Part shown: one piece after another, positions 8,023-14,882 of the stretch | Position numbering within the stretch: the stretch's first letter is position 1 | How the letters are laid out: the number at the start of each line of letters is the position of its first letter | Assembly (NCBI GenBank): GCA_021151525.1 | Contig: JAGKXD010000088.1 | Location: 1-16,696, forward strand | DNA: 16,696 nucleotides | Direction of reading: 5' to 3' | Origin: Cellvibrionaceae bacterium | GTDB taxonomy: Bacteria > Pseudomonadota > Gammaproteobacteria > Pseudomonadales > Cellvibrionaceae | Notes under the pieces: generated by a model | Databases searched by the model: none | What the model was told of the DNA's origin: nothing | The model's input: the letters and a program-made list of their open reading frames with translations, nothing else | Translations under genes and position numbers: made by a program

Positions 8023-8784
8023 TTATTGCGTTTTAATCAAATCCGACGAAATCGGTTGTTTGGATTTTCCTGCGCGCAGCTGGTCAATATAATTTAATTC
8101 ACCAATCGCAGTTTTATTATTGGGGCTGTATTTCAAGGATGTGTAGAGCGCTTTTTCTGCTTCATCTAACTTTTCCAAATCAATCAAGCTCACACCTAAA
8201 CCGCGATAGGATTTTCCCCACTCCTTATCCAATTTACAGGCTTTTGAATCTAAAGATTTTTGAAAGTAGGCAACAGCAATATCGGGGTGGCCGGTAATTT
8301 GATTCAGGGTTCCTTTCTCTGCAAGAAGCACAGGTGAATCTGGCTCTAATACCAAAGCGCGATCTAAATTCTCATTGGCACTTTTAGCATCCTTTAATTC
8401 CAAATAGGCGTAGGCCAACAAATAATAAGCGCGCGAATAGGATTCACCTAAAATGGCATCAACTTTTTTATCTTTGAGTGCATCAGCAATAAAACATTGG
8501 GTGAGATGTTCTTGATCCCAATAATGCACAAGTATTTTGTCAGAAGTTTCTACCCGTGCACGCCAGTTTGCAGGCATATTGCCAACATAAGGCTTGAGAA
8601 GATTAATGGCTTCAGAAAATTTGCCTTCAGACATTAATTGATTGGCTTGATTTGTTGGATCAACCTCAACCTTGGATTCGACTTTGGTTATTGGTTTAGA
8701 ACCATCGTTTGGCTTAACTGAGTTACAACCGACCGTACCGAAACAGATTAATAAGCCTGCAATCTTTATGATTTTTGTATCCAT
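8023..8784 (-). CDS. TPR-repeat lipoprotein
   Basis: I take the ATG at 8784 as the start, giving 253 residues. It is preceded by a GGGTGG stretch and followed at once by a lipoprotein signal (MDTKIIKIAGLLICFGTVGC, lipid-modified C20). A GTG 39 bp further out would put 13 polar residues before the signal. The -3 lipobox residue is T rather than L, so the call is good but not perfect. The mature part is made of tetratricopeptide-like helix pairs, for example YYLLAYAYLELKDAKSANENLDRALVLEP and YRGLGVSLIDLEKLDEAEKALYTSLKYSP, each with the A/G spacing of TPRs. Such proteins act as protein-binding scaffolds. It lies 104 bp downstream of the GH26 gene on the same strand, so cotranscription is possible. 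Partner unknown. Confidence 0.78.
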   Translation of the reverse strand: MDTKIIKIAGLLICFGTVGCNSVKPNDGSKPITKVESKVEVDPTNQANQLMSEGKFSEAINLLKPYVGNMPANWRARVETSDKILVHYWDQEHLTQCFIADALKDKKVDAILGESYSRAYYLLAYAYLELKDAKSANENLDRALVLEPDSPVLLAEKGTLNQITGHPDIAVAYFQKSLDSKACKLDKEWGKSYRGLGVSLIDLEKLDEAEKALYTSLKYSPNNKTAIGELNYIDQLRAGKSKQPISSDLIKTQ

Positions 8785-8888
8785 ATGCACCACCCTGTTT
8801 ATTGATTGAAATCTACCTTCCACTCAATAATCGCATATGCACTCTAAAAGTACAAAATTCGCAGGCCTATTTAACGAGAGCGCCTAAA

Positions 8889-10115
8889 TTACTTTTGATT
8901 TAAGTGCTGCCATTCATCTTCAAACAAGACAAACTTATCCTGCTTAAACTTCACAAAATCATCTGCACTTGGGTGACCGGGATAAGGCGCGTAAAAGTGA
9001 TGACCATTGTGGCCGCCGTTAGTCGCATTGCGCCATACCATGACATAAACCATTTGGCGCGATTTATCATTCGCAGTCATTCCCTTTAATAAAATTTGCG
9101 TCCAAAAATTGGGGTTGGGAATTGCTTCTGCGCCCGTTTCGGTAAGCGCCGCTAATTTGTGATGTGCATTGGCAATATCCACAACTGCGCTCAAGCTCTG
9201 CGAAAAATTCGCAAACTGTTCTTCGGGGCTGGATTTATTTGCAGGGTGACCAAGATCCCAATAATTATCCAAACCCATAATATCAACATACTCATCGCCC
9301 GGATAAGCATAGAGATAATCCTGCTCGAAATTATTTAAATCAATGCGACTGCGATCTGGCGAAGTCGCAACAATAAAATTATGGATATGTTTTTCATTGC
9401 GCAAATAATTTACGGTGAAATGCCAAAGCGCTATGTAATCTTCTTCGCTCGCATTGCTTTTTCCCCACCAAAACCATTCGCCGTTGTGCTCGTGCCAAGG
9501 GCGAAAAATAATGGGAATGTAGGTGTTACCGATTTTGATTTGTTCGTTAAATTCCGCGAGCGCATCCAACCGCGATTTAAATAATTCGTGTCTACTACCG
9601 CCCGGTAAAATATCTTTTACCGCTGGCGTTTTATCCGCGTGATCGCCACCGCTTACGGGGTTGCGCATATGCCAACTGAGCGTATTCACGCCGCCGCGTT
9701 GATAGACTCCTTGAATGCCGGCGCGCATCTTGATCATATTTACGCCATCTAGATTTTTATCTTTACCCAACTCCAATCCGCCCAAATCCCAACCAACCAG
9801 CGCAGGAAATGAGCCAGTCACATCTTTCACATCGGCACGCGGAATTTGCGCCTCTTCATCGCCGCCCCAGCTAAAACCATAAGCGAGCGCGTCCTGCTGC
9901 CCAAAGAGCGTGTGCTGGTGTTTAATGTTTTGTAAATGTGCGTATAAGGCGCGAGTTTCTGGAGTAGCATTATGGTCACTCAAGCCCTTGCTAGTTTCTA
10001 TTTTCTGACTAGATTTAGTGGGCGGAGCCATTTGATGAGAGGTTGTCTGCGGCTGCGTACACGCAACCAACAGCAGGCTAAGCAACCCGATACTTCCTGA
10101 CCGTAAACCAAACAT
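8889..10115 (-). CDS. GH26 beta-mannanase lipoprotein (Man26-type)
   Basis: This 408-residue enzyme should hydrolyse beta-1,4-mannosidic bonds in mannans or manno-oligosaccharides. The signal peptide ends in the lipobox LVAC with lipidated C19; T20 at +2 does not suggest inner-membrane retention, so outer-membrane anchoring is expected. A single GH26 domain spans about 55-400. RPWHEHNGEWFWWG (206-218) holds the acid/base E209, and ALTETGAEAI (323-332) the nucleophile E326, as in Cellvibrio japonicus Man26A. GLDNYWD (281-287) is also typical. With no binding module it resembles the lipoprotein Man26B/Man26C group, which attack oligosaccharides or release mannobiose. GAGGG precedes the ATG. A LacI-type operator lies about 65-80 bp upstream. 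Endo versus exo action cannot be told from the sequence. Confidence 0.92.
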   Translation of the reverse strand: MFGLRSGSIGLLSLLLVACTQPQTTSHQMAPPTKSSQKIETSKGLSDHNATPETRALYAHLQNIKHQHTLFGQQDALAYGFSWGGDEEAQIPRADVKDVTGSFPALVGWDLGGLELGKDKNLDGVNMIKMRAGIQGVYQRGGVNTLSWHMRNPVSGGDHADKTPAVKDILPGGSRHELFKSRLDALAEFNEQIKIGNTYIPIIFRPWHEHNGEWFWWGKSNASEEDYIALWHFTVNYLRNEKHIHNFIVATSPDRSRIDLNNFEQDYLYAYPGDEYVDIMGLDNYWDLGHPANKSSPEEQFANFSQSLSAVVDIANAHHKLAALTETGAEAIPNPNFWTQILLKGMTANDKSRQMVYVMVWRNATNGGHNGHHFYAPYPGHPSADDFVKFKQDKFVLFEDEWQHLNQK

Positions 10116-10138
10116 AGTGCACCCTCGATAGATGATTA

Positions 10139-10158
10139 CAACTAGACGCTGCTAGTTG
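10139..10158. repeat. Perfect inverted repeat in the GH26 leader
   Basis: CAACTAG (10139-10145) and CTAGTTG (10152-10158) flank a 6-base spacer. It starts 24 bp upstream of the GH26 start codon, so it is probably transcribed as a leader hairpin or acts as a second protein-binding site. Arms of 7 bp make chance possible. Confidence 0.4.
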
Positions 10159-10180
10159 ATGTCGTTATAGTTGGGATGCA

Positions 10181-10196
10181 ATGTAACCGTTTACAT
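10181..10196. promoter_or_regulatory. Putative LacI-family operator
   Basis: ATGTAACCGTTTACAT is a palindrome at 14 of 16 positions with a central CG. The form TGTAAnCGnTTACA is typical of LacI/GalR-family repressor sites that control sugar genes. It lies between two divergent carbohydrate gene sets, 66 bp from the GH26 start and 146 bp from the rightward start. No LacI-family regulator is encoded in the window, so the regulator must act from elsewhere. Confidence 0.6.
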
Positions 10197-10341
10197 CGCT
10201 ATATTTCAATGCCTTTTTAGAGCTTTACAATAACCAATGCTGCTTTGCACTGCTTAACAGCCAATGGACAATAAATCGACTTAAATAACTGTAACGTCAA
10301 ACACTCAGGAATCAACCAGAGTTCTTTTATCGGAGAAGATT

Positions 10342-10950
10342 ATGCCGCATAACAATAAACTCGCGGATGCCAGCGGAGTTGAAATTGAAACTCCACGCCG
10401 CACCGCCCTCAAGCAAATGGCGCTCGTGTTCGGCCTATCGCTTTCAGCGCAATCGCTGGATGCCTTAGCCGCAACCGTTAAAGGCACCATGCCGCATACC
10501 ACCAAATTTTTTACGCCAGATCAATTACAAATGGCCGGCCTAATCGCTGATTTGATTATTCCCACTACGGATACTCCCGGCGCATTGGCGGTGAATGTGC
10601 ACGGTTTTATGGATTCCTATCTTGCAGAATGCGTGAGCAAAGACGACCAGAAAAAATTCCTCGATGGCCTGAAAAAAATTAACAGCGTTGCTGAAGATAA
10701 ATTTCACAAGACCTTTTTAGCCTGCAGCCACAAACAGCATATTCAATTGCTCACCGCGCTTGAAAAAAATGACATGGGTTTTACCGCTAGCGACAAAGAT
10801 TTTTTTAGGCAATTTAAATCGCTCACCCTATTCGGTTACTACACCTCTGAAATTGGCGCAACGCAAGAGCTTGCTTATTTAAGAATTCCCGATGGCTACC
10901 AAGGTAACTTTCCGTTTGCCAAAATTGGCAAAGCCTGGGCACTCAACTAA
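10342..10950 (+). CDS. Tat-exported gluconate 2-dehydrogenase subunit 3-family protein
   Basis: The 202-residue protein starts with a twin-arginine signal: PRRTALK at 18-24, then a weakly hydrophobic stretch and a probable cleavage near ALA-A (43-44). The mature part has the subunit-3 features, including LQMAGLIADLIIPTTDTPGALAVNVHGFMDSYL and the end region TLFGYYTSEIGATQELAYLRIPDGYQG. Such proteins are small subunits of membrane-associated FAD sugar dehydrogenases (gluconate 2-dehydrogenase, glucoside 3-dehydrogenase). They are thought to carry the signal-less GMC catalytic subunit through the Tat pore and to stabilise it. The GMC gene follows after 36 bp, which supports this pairing. RBS GGAG, six bases before the ATG. 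No redox cofactor motif is visible in it. Confidence 0.88.
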   Translation: MPHNNKLADASGVEIETPRRTALKQMALVFGLSLSAQSLDALAATVKGTMPHTTKFFTPDQLQMAGLIADLIIPTTDTPGALAVNVHGFMDSYLAECVSKDDQKKFLDGLKKINSVAEDKFHKTFLACSHKQHIQLLTALEKNDMGFTASDKDFFRQFKSLTLFGYYTSEIGATQELAYLRIPDGYQGNFPFAKIGKAWALN

Positions 10951-10986
10951 GCGTAATCTTTCCCAACCGAATTACAGGTAAGAATA

Positions 10987-12729
10987 ATGGATAGTACTTT
11001 TTATATTAAAAAATCGGCACAAATATTTGATGCGATTGTTGTAGGCTCGGGCATTACTGGTGGATGGGCCGCGAAAGAATTAACCGAAAAAGGTTTAAAA
11101 ACCTTGATGATTGAACGCGGTCGCCCAGTTGAACATCGTGCAGACTATATAGGTGAAGGCGTAGAACCTTGGAAGCTTCCCTTCCGCAACGCCATGAATT
11201 ATCAATTGGTGGAAGACCAATATTTTATTCAACGCCAATGCTACGCGTTTGGTGATACGTCCAAACAATTTTTTATGAATGACCGCGATTATCCTTACAG
11301 CACACCAGAAGGAAAACCTTTTAGCTGGATACGCGGCAATCAACTCGGCGGAAAGTCTTTATTGTGGGCACGCCAATCTTATCGTTTAAGCGATTACGAT
11401 TTTAATGCAAACCTCGCCGATGGCCACGGCGTCGACTGGCCCATTCGCTACAAAGATCTTGAGCAGTGGTACAGCTATGTAGAGCGTCACGCAGGCATTA
11501 GCGGCTCTAAAGAAAATATTCCTGTATTGCCAGACAGCGAATTTTTGCCGCCCTTTGAATTCAACAATGTTGAACTCGCGCTCAAGAAAAAAATTGAAGC
11601 AAAATTTCCTGATCGCAAAATGATTATGGGCCGCTGCGCGCACTTAACCAAACCTGCGCAGCATCATCTTGAGCAAGGGCGTATGCAATGTCACGCGCGC
11701 AATGAATGCCATAAAGGTTGTTCATTTGGTGCAAACTTCTCTACACAAAGTTCCACACTTCCTGCGGCATTAAAAACAGGAAATTTAAGTATTGCGACCA
11801 ACGCAATTGTACACAGCGTAATTTACGACCCCAAAACCAATCGCGCTAAAGGTGTTCGTATTATTGATAGCGAAACCATGGAAACACGCGAATATTTTGC
11901 GAAGATGGTTTTCTTGTGCGCATCAACGCTCGGCACCACACAAATCATGCTGAACTCAACCAGCGAACGTTTCCCAACTGGCATTGCGAATTCATCAGGT
12001 GTGCTCGGCCATTATTTAATGGATCACTTGTACGGATCTGGCGCTACGGGTCGCATTGAAGGCTTTGAAGAGGAATATTATTCCGGTCGCCGCCCAACAG
12101 CACCTTACGTTCCTAATTTTAGAAACGTGACAGAAAAGCATCCTGGCTTTTTGCGCGGCTATTCACTCTCCGGAGCAGCAACACGCGAGAGCTGGGGCAA
12201 TTTCGGTTACAAAGATGGCTTCGGTGCAGATTTTAAAAAGCAAATTCAACAAGCAGGCAGCTGGTATTTTAGTTTGCACGGCTCAGGTGAAATGCTTCCG
12301 CGCTTTGACAATCAAGTTAGCCTACACCCAACACTGAAAGATAAGTGGGGCATGCCGCAATTACATATTGAAGCAAGCTTCACTGAAAATGATTACAAAA
12401 TGAATGAAGATATCGCCAACACGGCTGCCGAAATGTTGGAAGCTGCAGGCGCGAAAGATATTGAGAAGCACGTTATTAGACGCAATGAAGATCGTCCTTT
12501 CGGTTTATCCATTCACGAGATGGGAACAGCACGTATGGGACGCGACCCAAAAACATCGGTACTCAACGGCAACAACCAAACGCACGACATCCCCAACTTA
12601 TTTGTGACTGATGGCGCCTGCATGACATCTAATGCTTGGCAAAATCCATCGCTGACTTATATGGCGATTACTGCGCGTGCTTGTGATTTTGCGGTGAAAG
12701 AACTTAAAGCTGGAAAGTTTAAATCCTAA
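10987..12729 (+). CDS. GMC-family FAD-dependent sugar dehydrogenase, catalytic subunit
   Basis: The protein has 580 residues. The FAD-binding GSGITG (20-25) is followed by acidic E43 in LMIERG. NQLGGKSLLWARQSYR (about 118-133) is the second flavin-contact region of GMC enzymes. The C-terminal catalytic pair is H510 (SIHEMGTARMG) and N553 (NAWQNPSLTYMAI), matching the His/Asn pair of the family. C235, C241 and C245 lie in CHARNECHKGCSFG, a cysteine cluster seen in gluconate/glucoside dehydrogenase relatives and not in glucose oxidases. It has no signal peptide and should be exported by hitch-hiking on the Tat subunit encoded 36 bp upstream. The reaction is probably oxidation of a sugar hydroxyl, plausibly C3 of a glycoside. 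No cytochrome gene follows, so the electron acceptor is not encoded here. Confidence 0.88.
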   Translation: MDSTFYIKKSAQIFDAIVVGSGITGGWAAKELTEKGLKTLMIERGRPVEHRADYIGEGVEPWKLPFRNAMNYQLVEDQYFIQRQCYAFGDTSKQFFMNDRDYPYSTPEGKPFSWIRGNQLGGKSLLWARQSYRLSDYDFNANLADGHGVDWPIRYKDLEQWYSYVERHAGISGSKENIPVLPDSEFLPPFEFNNVELALKKKIEAKFPDRKMIMGRCAHLTKPAQHHLEQGRMQCHARNECHKGCSFGANFSTQSSTLPAALKTGNLSIATNAIVHSVIYDPKTNRAKGVRIIDSETMETREYFAKMVFLCASTLGTTQIMLNSTSERFPTGIANSSGVLGHYLMDHLYGSGATGRIEGFEEEYYSGRRPTAPYVPNFRNVTEKHPGFLRGYSLSGAATRESWGNFGYKDGFGADFKKQIQQAGSWYFSLHGSGEMLPRFDNQVSLHPTLKDKWGMPQLHIEASFTENDYKMNEDIANTAAEMLEAAGAKDIEKHVIRRNEDRPFGLSIHEMGTARMGRDPKTSVLNGNNQTHDIPNLFVTDGACMTSNAWQNPSLTYMAITARACDFAVKELKAGKFKS

Positions 12730-12775
12730 GCAGAACAGCGCTTACCTAAAAATGTATTGCGATAATTTTTATTAA

Positions 12776-12920
12776 AGAGGGAGTCGCCATCTTCGTGCAG
12801 CGGAGATCAAGCGCTTGATTGCTACCTGTTAACGGCTGGATCCCCGCTGCGCGAGGATGACGACTGCATGGATGCAGACGATAGTGCAACGCAGGAGCAG
12901 TTGCCGACGACCCCTTTGAA
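12776..12920. repeat. Degenerate palindromic intergenic element
   Basis: Between the GMC gene and the isomerase gene lies a stretch dense in inverted repeats: ATCAAGCGCTTGAT (12806-12819, perfect), an imperfect GGATCCCCGC/GCGAGGATGACG pair (about 12838-12862), CTGCATGGATGCAG (12864-12877) and GCAAC/GTTGC arms (about 12887-12905). The GGATCCCCGC...GGATGACG core resembles a short dispersed repeat common in gammaproteobacterial genomes. It has no coding potential I trust, and no T-run marks it as a terminator. Confidence 0.55.
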
Positions 12921-12970
12921 ATAAACATGCAAATAAAAAACTCTTAATAACTCCATTAGGAAATGAAAAT

Positions 12971-13834
12971 ATGAAATTGAAAAAACTTGTAATTGCCTTG
13001 GCTTGTACTGCTGCATTAGTTTCCAACTATTCACACGCAGCTGCCCCCACCAAACCACAATTAAGCGTACAGCTTTGGTCAGTGAAAGATGCAGTGACAG
13101 CAGATTTTGAAGGCACCTTAAAACAACTGAAAGCTTACGGCTTCCAGGGCGTTGAGTTCGCAGGCAACTTCGGCAAATACGCTGACGATGCAAAAGGCCT
13201 TAAAGCCTTTTTGGATAAAACCGGATTAAAAGCATCAGCAGCGCACGTACCTTTTGATAAATTATCGCCAGAAAATTTTGATAAAACCGTAGCCTTCTAC
13301 AAAGCAATTGATTGCCCAATGTTGATCATTCCATTCGACAAACGCGCAAACACTGCTGAAGGTGCATTGGCCATTGCTAAAGAATTGAGTGCAATTGAAG
13401 CCAAACTTGCACCGCTGGGCATGCACACTGGCTACCACAATCACAAACAAGAAATGTTGGATACTGGCGATACAACGCCGTGGGATGTAATCGCTAAAAA
13501 CACCCCAACATCCGTTGTATTGCAACAAGATGTGGGTTGGACAGAAGTTGCTGGCAAAAATCCAGTAGACATTGTTAAACACTACCCAGGCCGCACTATC
13601 ACCACTCACTACAAAGCAGCCGCACCAGAAGAAGGTAACAAAGAAGATCCTATCATCGGTAAAGACACCACTGACTGGAAAGGTTTGGTTGTTGCCAACC
13701 GCACTATTGGTGGCACTCTGTGGTTAACCGTAGAACAAGAAGTTTACCCAGCAGGTATGACACCAATGCAAAGTGTTGAAGCGTCTTTGAAAGGCTTGCA
13801 AAAAGAAATTGCTGAGCTGGACAAAAAGAAATAA
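12971..13834 (+). CDS. Periplasmic sugar isomerase/epimerase-like TIM-barrel protein (AP endonuclease 2 fold)
   Basis: The 287-residue protein has a clear Sec signal peptide (MKLKKLVIALACTAALV, cleavage after SHA at 23). It then follows the xylose-isomerase-like/AP_endonuc_2 pattern: LSVQLWSVKD, LKAYGFQGVEFAG (53-65), YHNHKQEM (155-162), QQDVGWTEV (185-193), TTHYKAA (211-217) and TVEQEVYP (253-260). E161, D187, H213 and E255 or E257 are candidate metal ligands. Relatives are labelled sugar phosphate isomerases, but a periplasmic protein is unlikely to act on sugar phosphates. Exported members found beside GMC dehydrogenases fit better with handling 3-keto sugars or keto-glycosides by isomerisation or elimination. 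An AGGAAA site precedes the ATG. It is 241 bp after the GMC gene, with a repeat between, so it may have its own promoter. Confidence 0.82.
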   Translation: MKLKKLVIALACTAALVSNYSHAAAPTKPQLSVQLWSVKDAVTADFEGTLKQLKAYGFQGVEFAGNFGKYADDAKGLKAFLDKTGLKASAAHVPFDKLSPENFDKTVAFYKAIDCPMLIIPFDKRANTAEGALAIAKELSAIEAKLAPLGMHTGYHNHKQEMLDTGDTTPWDVIAKNTPTSVVLQQDVGWTEVAGKNPVDIVKHYPGRTITTHYKAAAPEEGNKEDPIIGKDTTDWKGLVVANRTIGGTLWLTVEQEVYPAGMTPMQSVEASLKGLQKEIAELDKKK

Positions 13835-13851
13835 TTGCTAGCCTTTGCTAC

Positions 13852-13882
13852 AAAAAAGCCAGTGCATGTCACTGGCTTTTTT
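13852..13882. terminator. Bidirectional rho-independent terminator
   Basis: GCCAGTG (13858-13864) and CACTGGC (13870-13876) pair around CATGT. Six A bases stand on the left and six T bases on the right. It serves the isomerase gene (stop at 13834) and can also serve the opposing solute-binding gene (stop at 13910). Confidence 0.93.
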
Positions 13883-13909
13883 ATTTTTGAAGACAGGCGT
13901 AAACCTATA

Positions 13910-14767
13910 TCAGTATTTCTCTAACTCGCTGCGATCCAATTCTTTCAAACTGCCATCATTTTCAGGATTCGGAATTTCTATTATTTGGCGCTCTTTTAAA
14001 TGCAATCGTTTCAAACGCGAGGCGAAATGCTTTTCGAATATTTTGGTGAGAGTTCCGTCTGCCTGCATTGTTTTCAAACCCAAATTTAAGCGCGCCGCTA
14101 ACACCGGAGCTTGAGGGCTTACATAAAAATAATTTGGCATTTGTGTATGAATTAAAAGATGCTGCTCGGGAACTAATCGATCAATGGGTTGATGATCTAT
14201 TTCATATTTGTCTTCAATTTCAATCGCGCTTAGCGGGATAAAATCGTAGCGGTTACCAGCAAGCATTTTTAACAGCGAATCGAAACTTATTGGTTCAGTA
14301 AGATTAAAGCCATTTTTACGATATATATAACCTTCCCAGCCCTTACCAAACCCAAGCGGAATTTTGCGTAAGTCATCAATATTTTTAACGGCATCGAATC
14401 GGGCTTGGCTATCGCGACGAATTAGCAGGATGCGGTAACCCATAAAGCCACGCAGCAACGGAACATTAATGTGAAGTAGAGTATTGCGTGGTCCGTGCGT
14501 TTTATGAAAGCCTACAATTCTATCTATATTAAGCCGCTCACCCAGCACCAATAACTCTTGCTTACGCTCTGACGATAATTGCTCATAACTTACTTCAACT
14601 TTATAAGCGCCATATTTTGGTTCGGTAATTTTTAATGCGGTTTCTATTACATCCAAATAATAATCTTCACTAATACCAACATTGTTGGCAATGTACTTCA
14701 CTACGTCTGTAGCTTGTGCATAGGTTGCCAAAAAACTGAGCATACCGCCAAGCAAAAGTCGCCACAT
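13910..14767 (-). CDS. Orphan periplasmic solute-binding-like protein (SBP family 3)
   Basis: The protein has 285 residues with a Sec signal (WRLLLGGMLSFLATYAQA, cleavage near residue 19). The mature part has the layout of a type 2 periplasmic binding protein: an open DVVKYIANNVGISEDYYLDVIETALK start, the hinge-region LRGFMGYRILLIRRDSQARFDAVKNIDDLRKIPLGFGKGWEG, and the closing APVLAARLNLGLKTMQADGTLTKIFEKHF, which is typical of family-3 binding proteins. No permease or ATPase gene is near, and the usual amino-acid ligand residues are not clear, so it may be an orphan binding protein with a sensory or other role. It has a plausible ribosome-binding site (CAGGTAAG). The orn terminator separates it from orn upstream, so it is likely its own unit. 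Ligand unknown. Confidence 0.7.
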   Translation of the reverse strand: MWRLLLGGMLSFLATYAQATDVVKYIANNVGISEDYYLDVIETALKITEPKYGAYKVEVSYEQLSSERKQELLVLGERLNIDRIVGFHKTHGPRNTLLHINVPLLRGFMGYRILLIRRDSQARFDAVKNIDDLRKIPLGFGKGWEGYIYRKNGFNLTEPISFDSLLKMLAGNRYDFIPLSAIEIEDKYEIDHQPIDRLVPEQHLLIHTQMPNYFYVSPQAPVLAARLNLGLKTMQADGTLTKIFEKHFASRLKRLHLKERQIIEIPNPENDGSLKELDRSELEKY

Positions 14768-14827
14768 AAGATCTTACCTGTTGATCAATATCGAAGCTGT
14801 CGAAAGAACACTTAAAAAGTCTAGCGC

Positions 14828-14855
14828 AAAAAAAGGACGCTCCGAGGCGTCCTTT
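14828..14855 (-). terminator. Rho-independent terminator of orn
   Basis: AAAGGACGC (14832-14840) and GCGTCCTTT (14847-14855) form a 9-bp stem with a 6-base loop. Read on the minus strand it ends in a run of seven T bases. It lies 28 bp after the orn stop codon and before the solute-binding gene. Confidence 0.93.
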
Positions 14856-14882
14856 CAATATCTCAAGTGTAAATCCGTAAAA

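Larger units (their letters stand above)
10116..10341. promoter_or_regulatory. Divergent control region between GH26 and the oxidoreductase genes
   Basis: Both gene sets start outward from these 226 bp. The region holds a LacI-like operator (10181-10196), a 7-bp-arm inverted repeat in the GH26 leader (10139-10158) and, reading leftwards, a TATAAC hexamer (10169-10164) that could be the GH26 -10 element. The matching -35 position would fall inside the operator. A GGAG ribosome-binding site (10332-10335) precedes the rightward ATG at 10342. Confidence 0.6.

Noticed and set aside
8785..8823. Upstream GTG start for the TPR lipoprotein
   Set aside because: It would place 13 polar residues before the lipoprotein signal. 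The ATG at 8784 has the better upstream purine stretch and gives a proper signal.
12806..12819. ATCAAGCGCTTGAT palindrome as a regulator operator for the isomerase gene
   Set aside because: It sits within a palindrome-rich dispersed-repeat-like stretch and over 150 bp from the start codon. A repeat origin explains it more simply.
12746..13193. Minus-strand frames across the GMC-isomerase gap and the isomerase start
   Set aside because: They are translations of the repeat and antisense of the signal peptide region. No domain or start signal is present.
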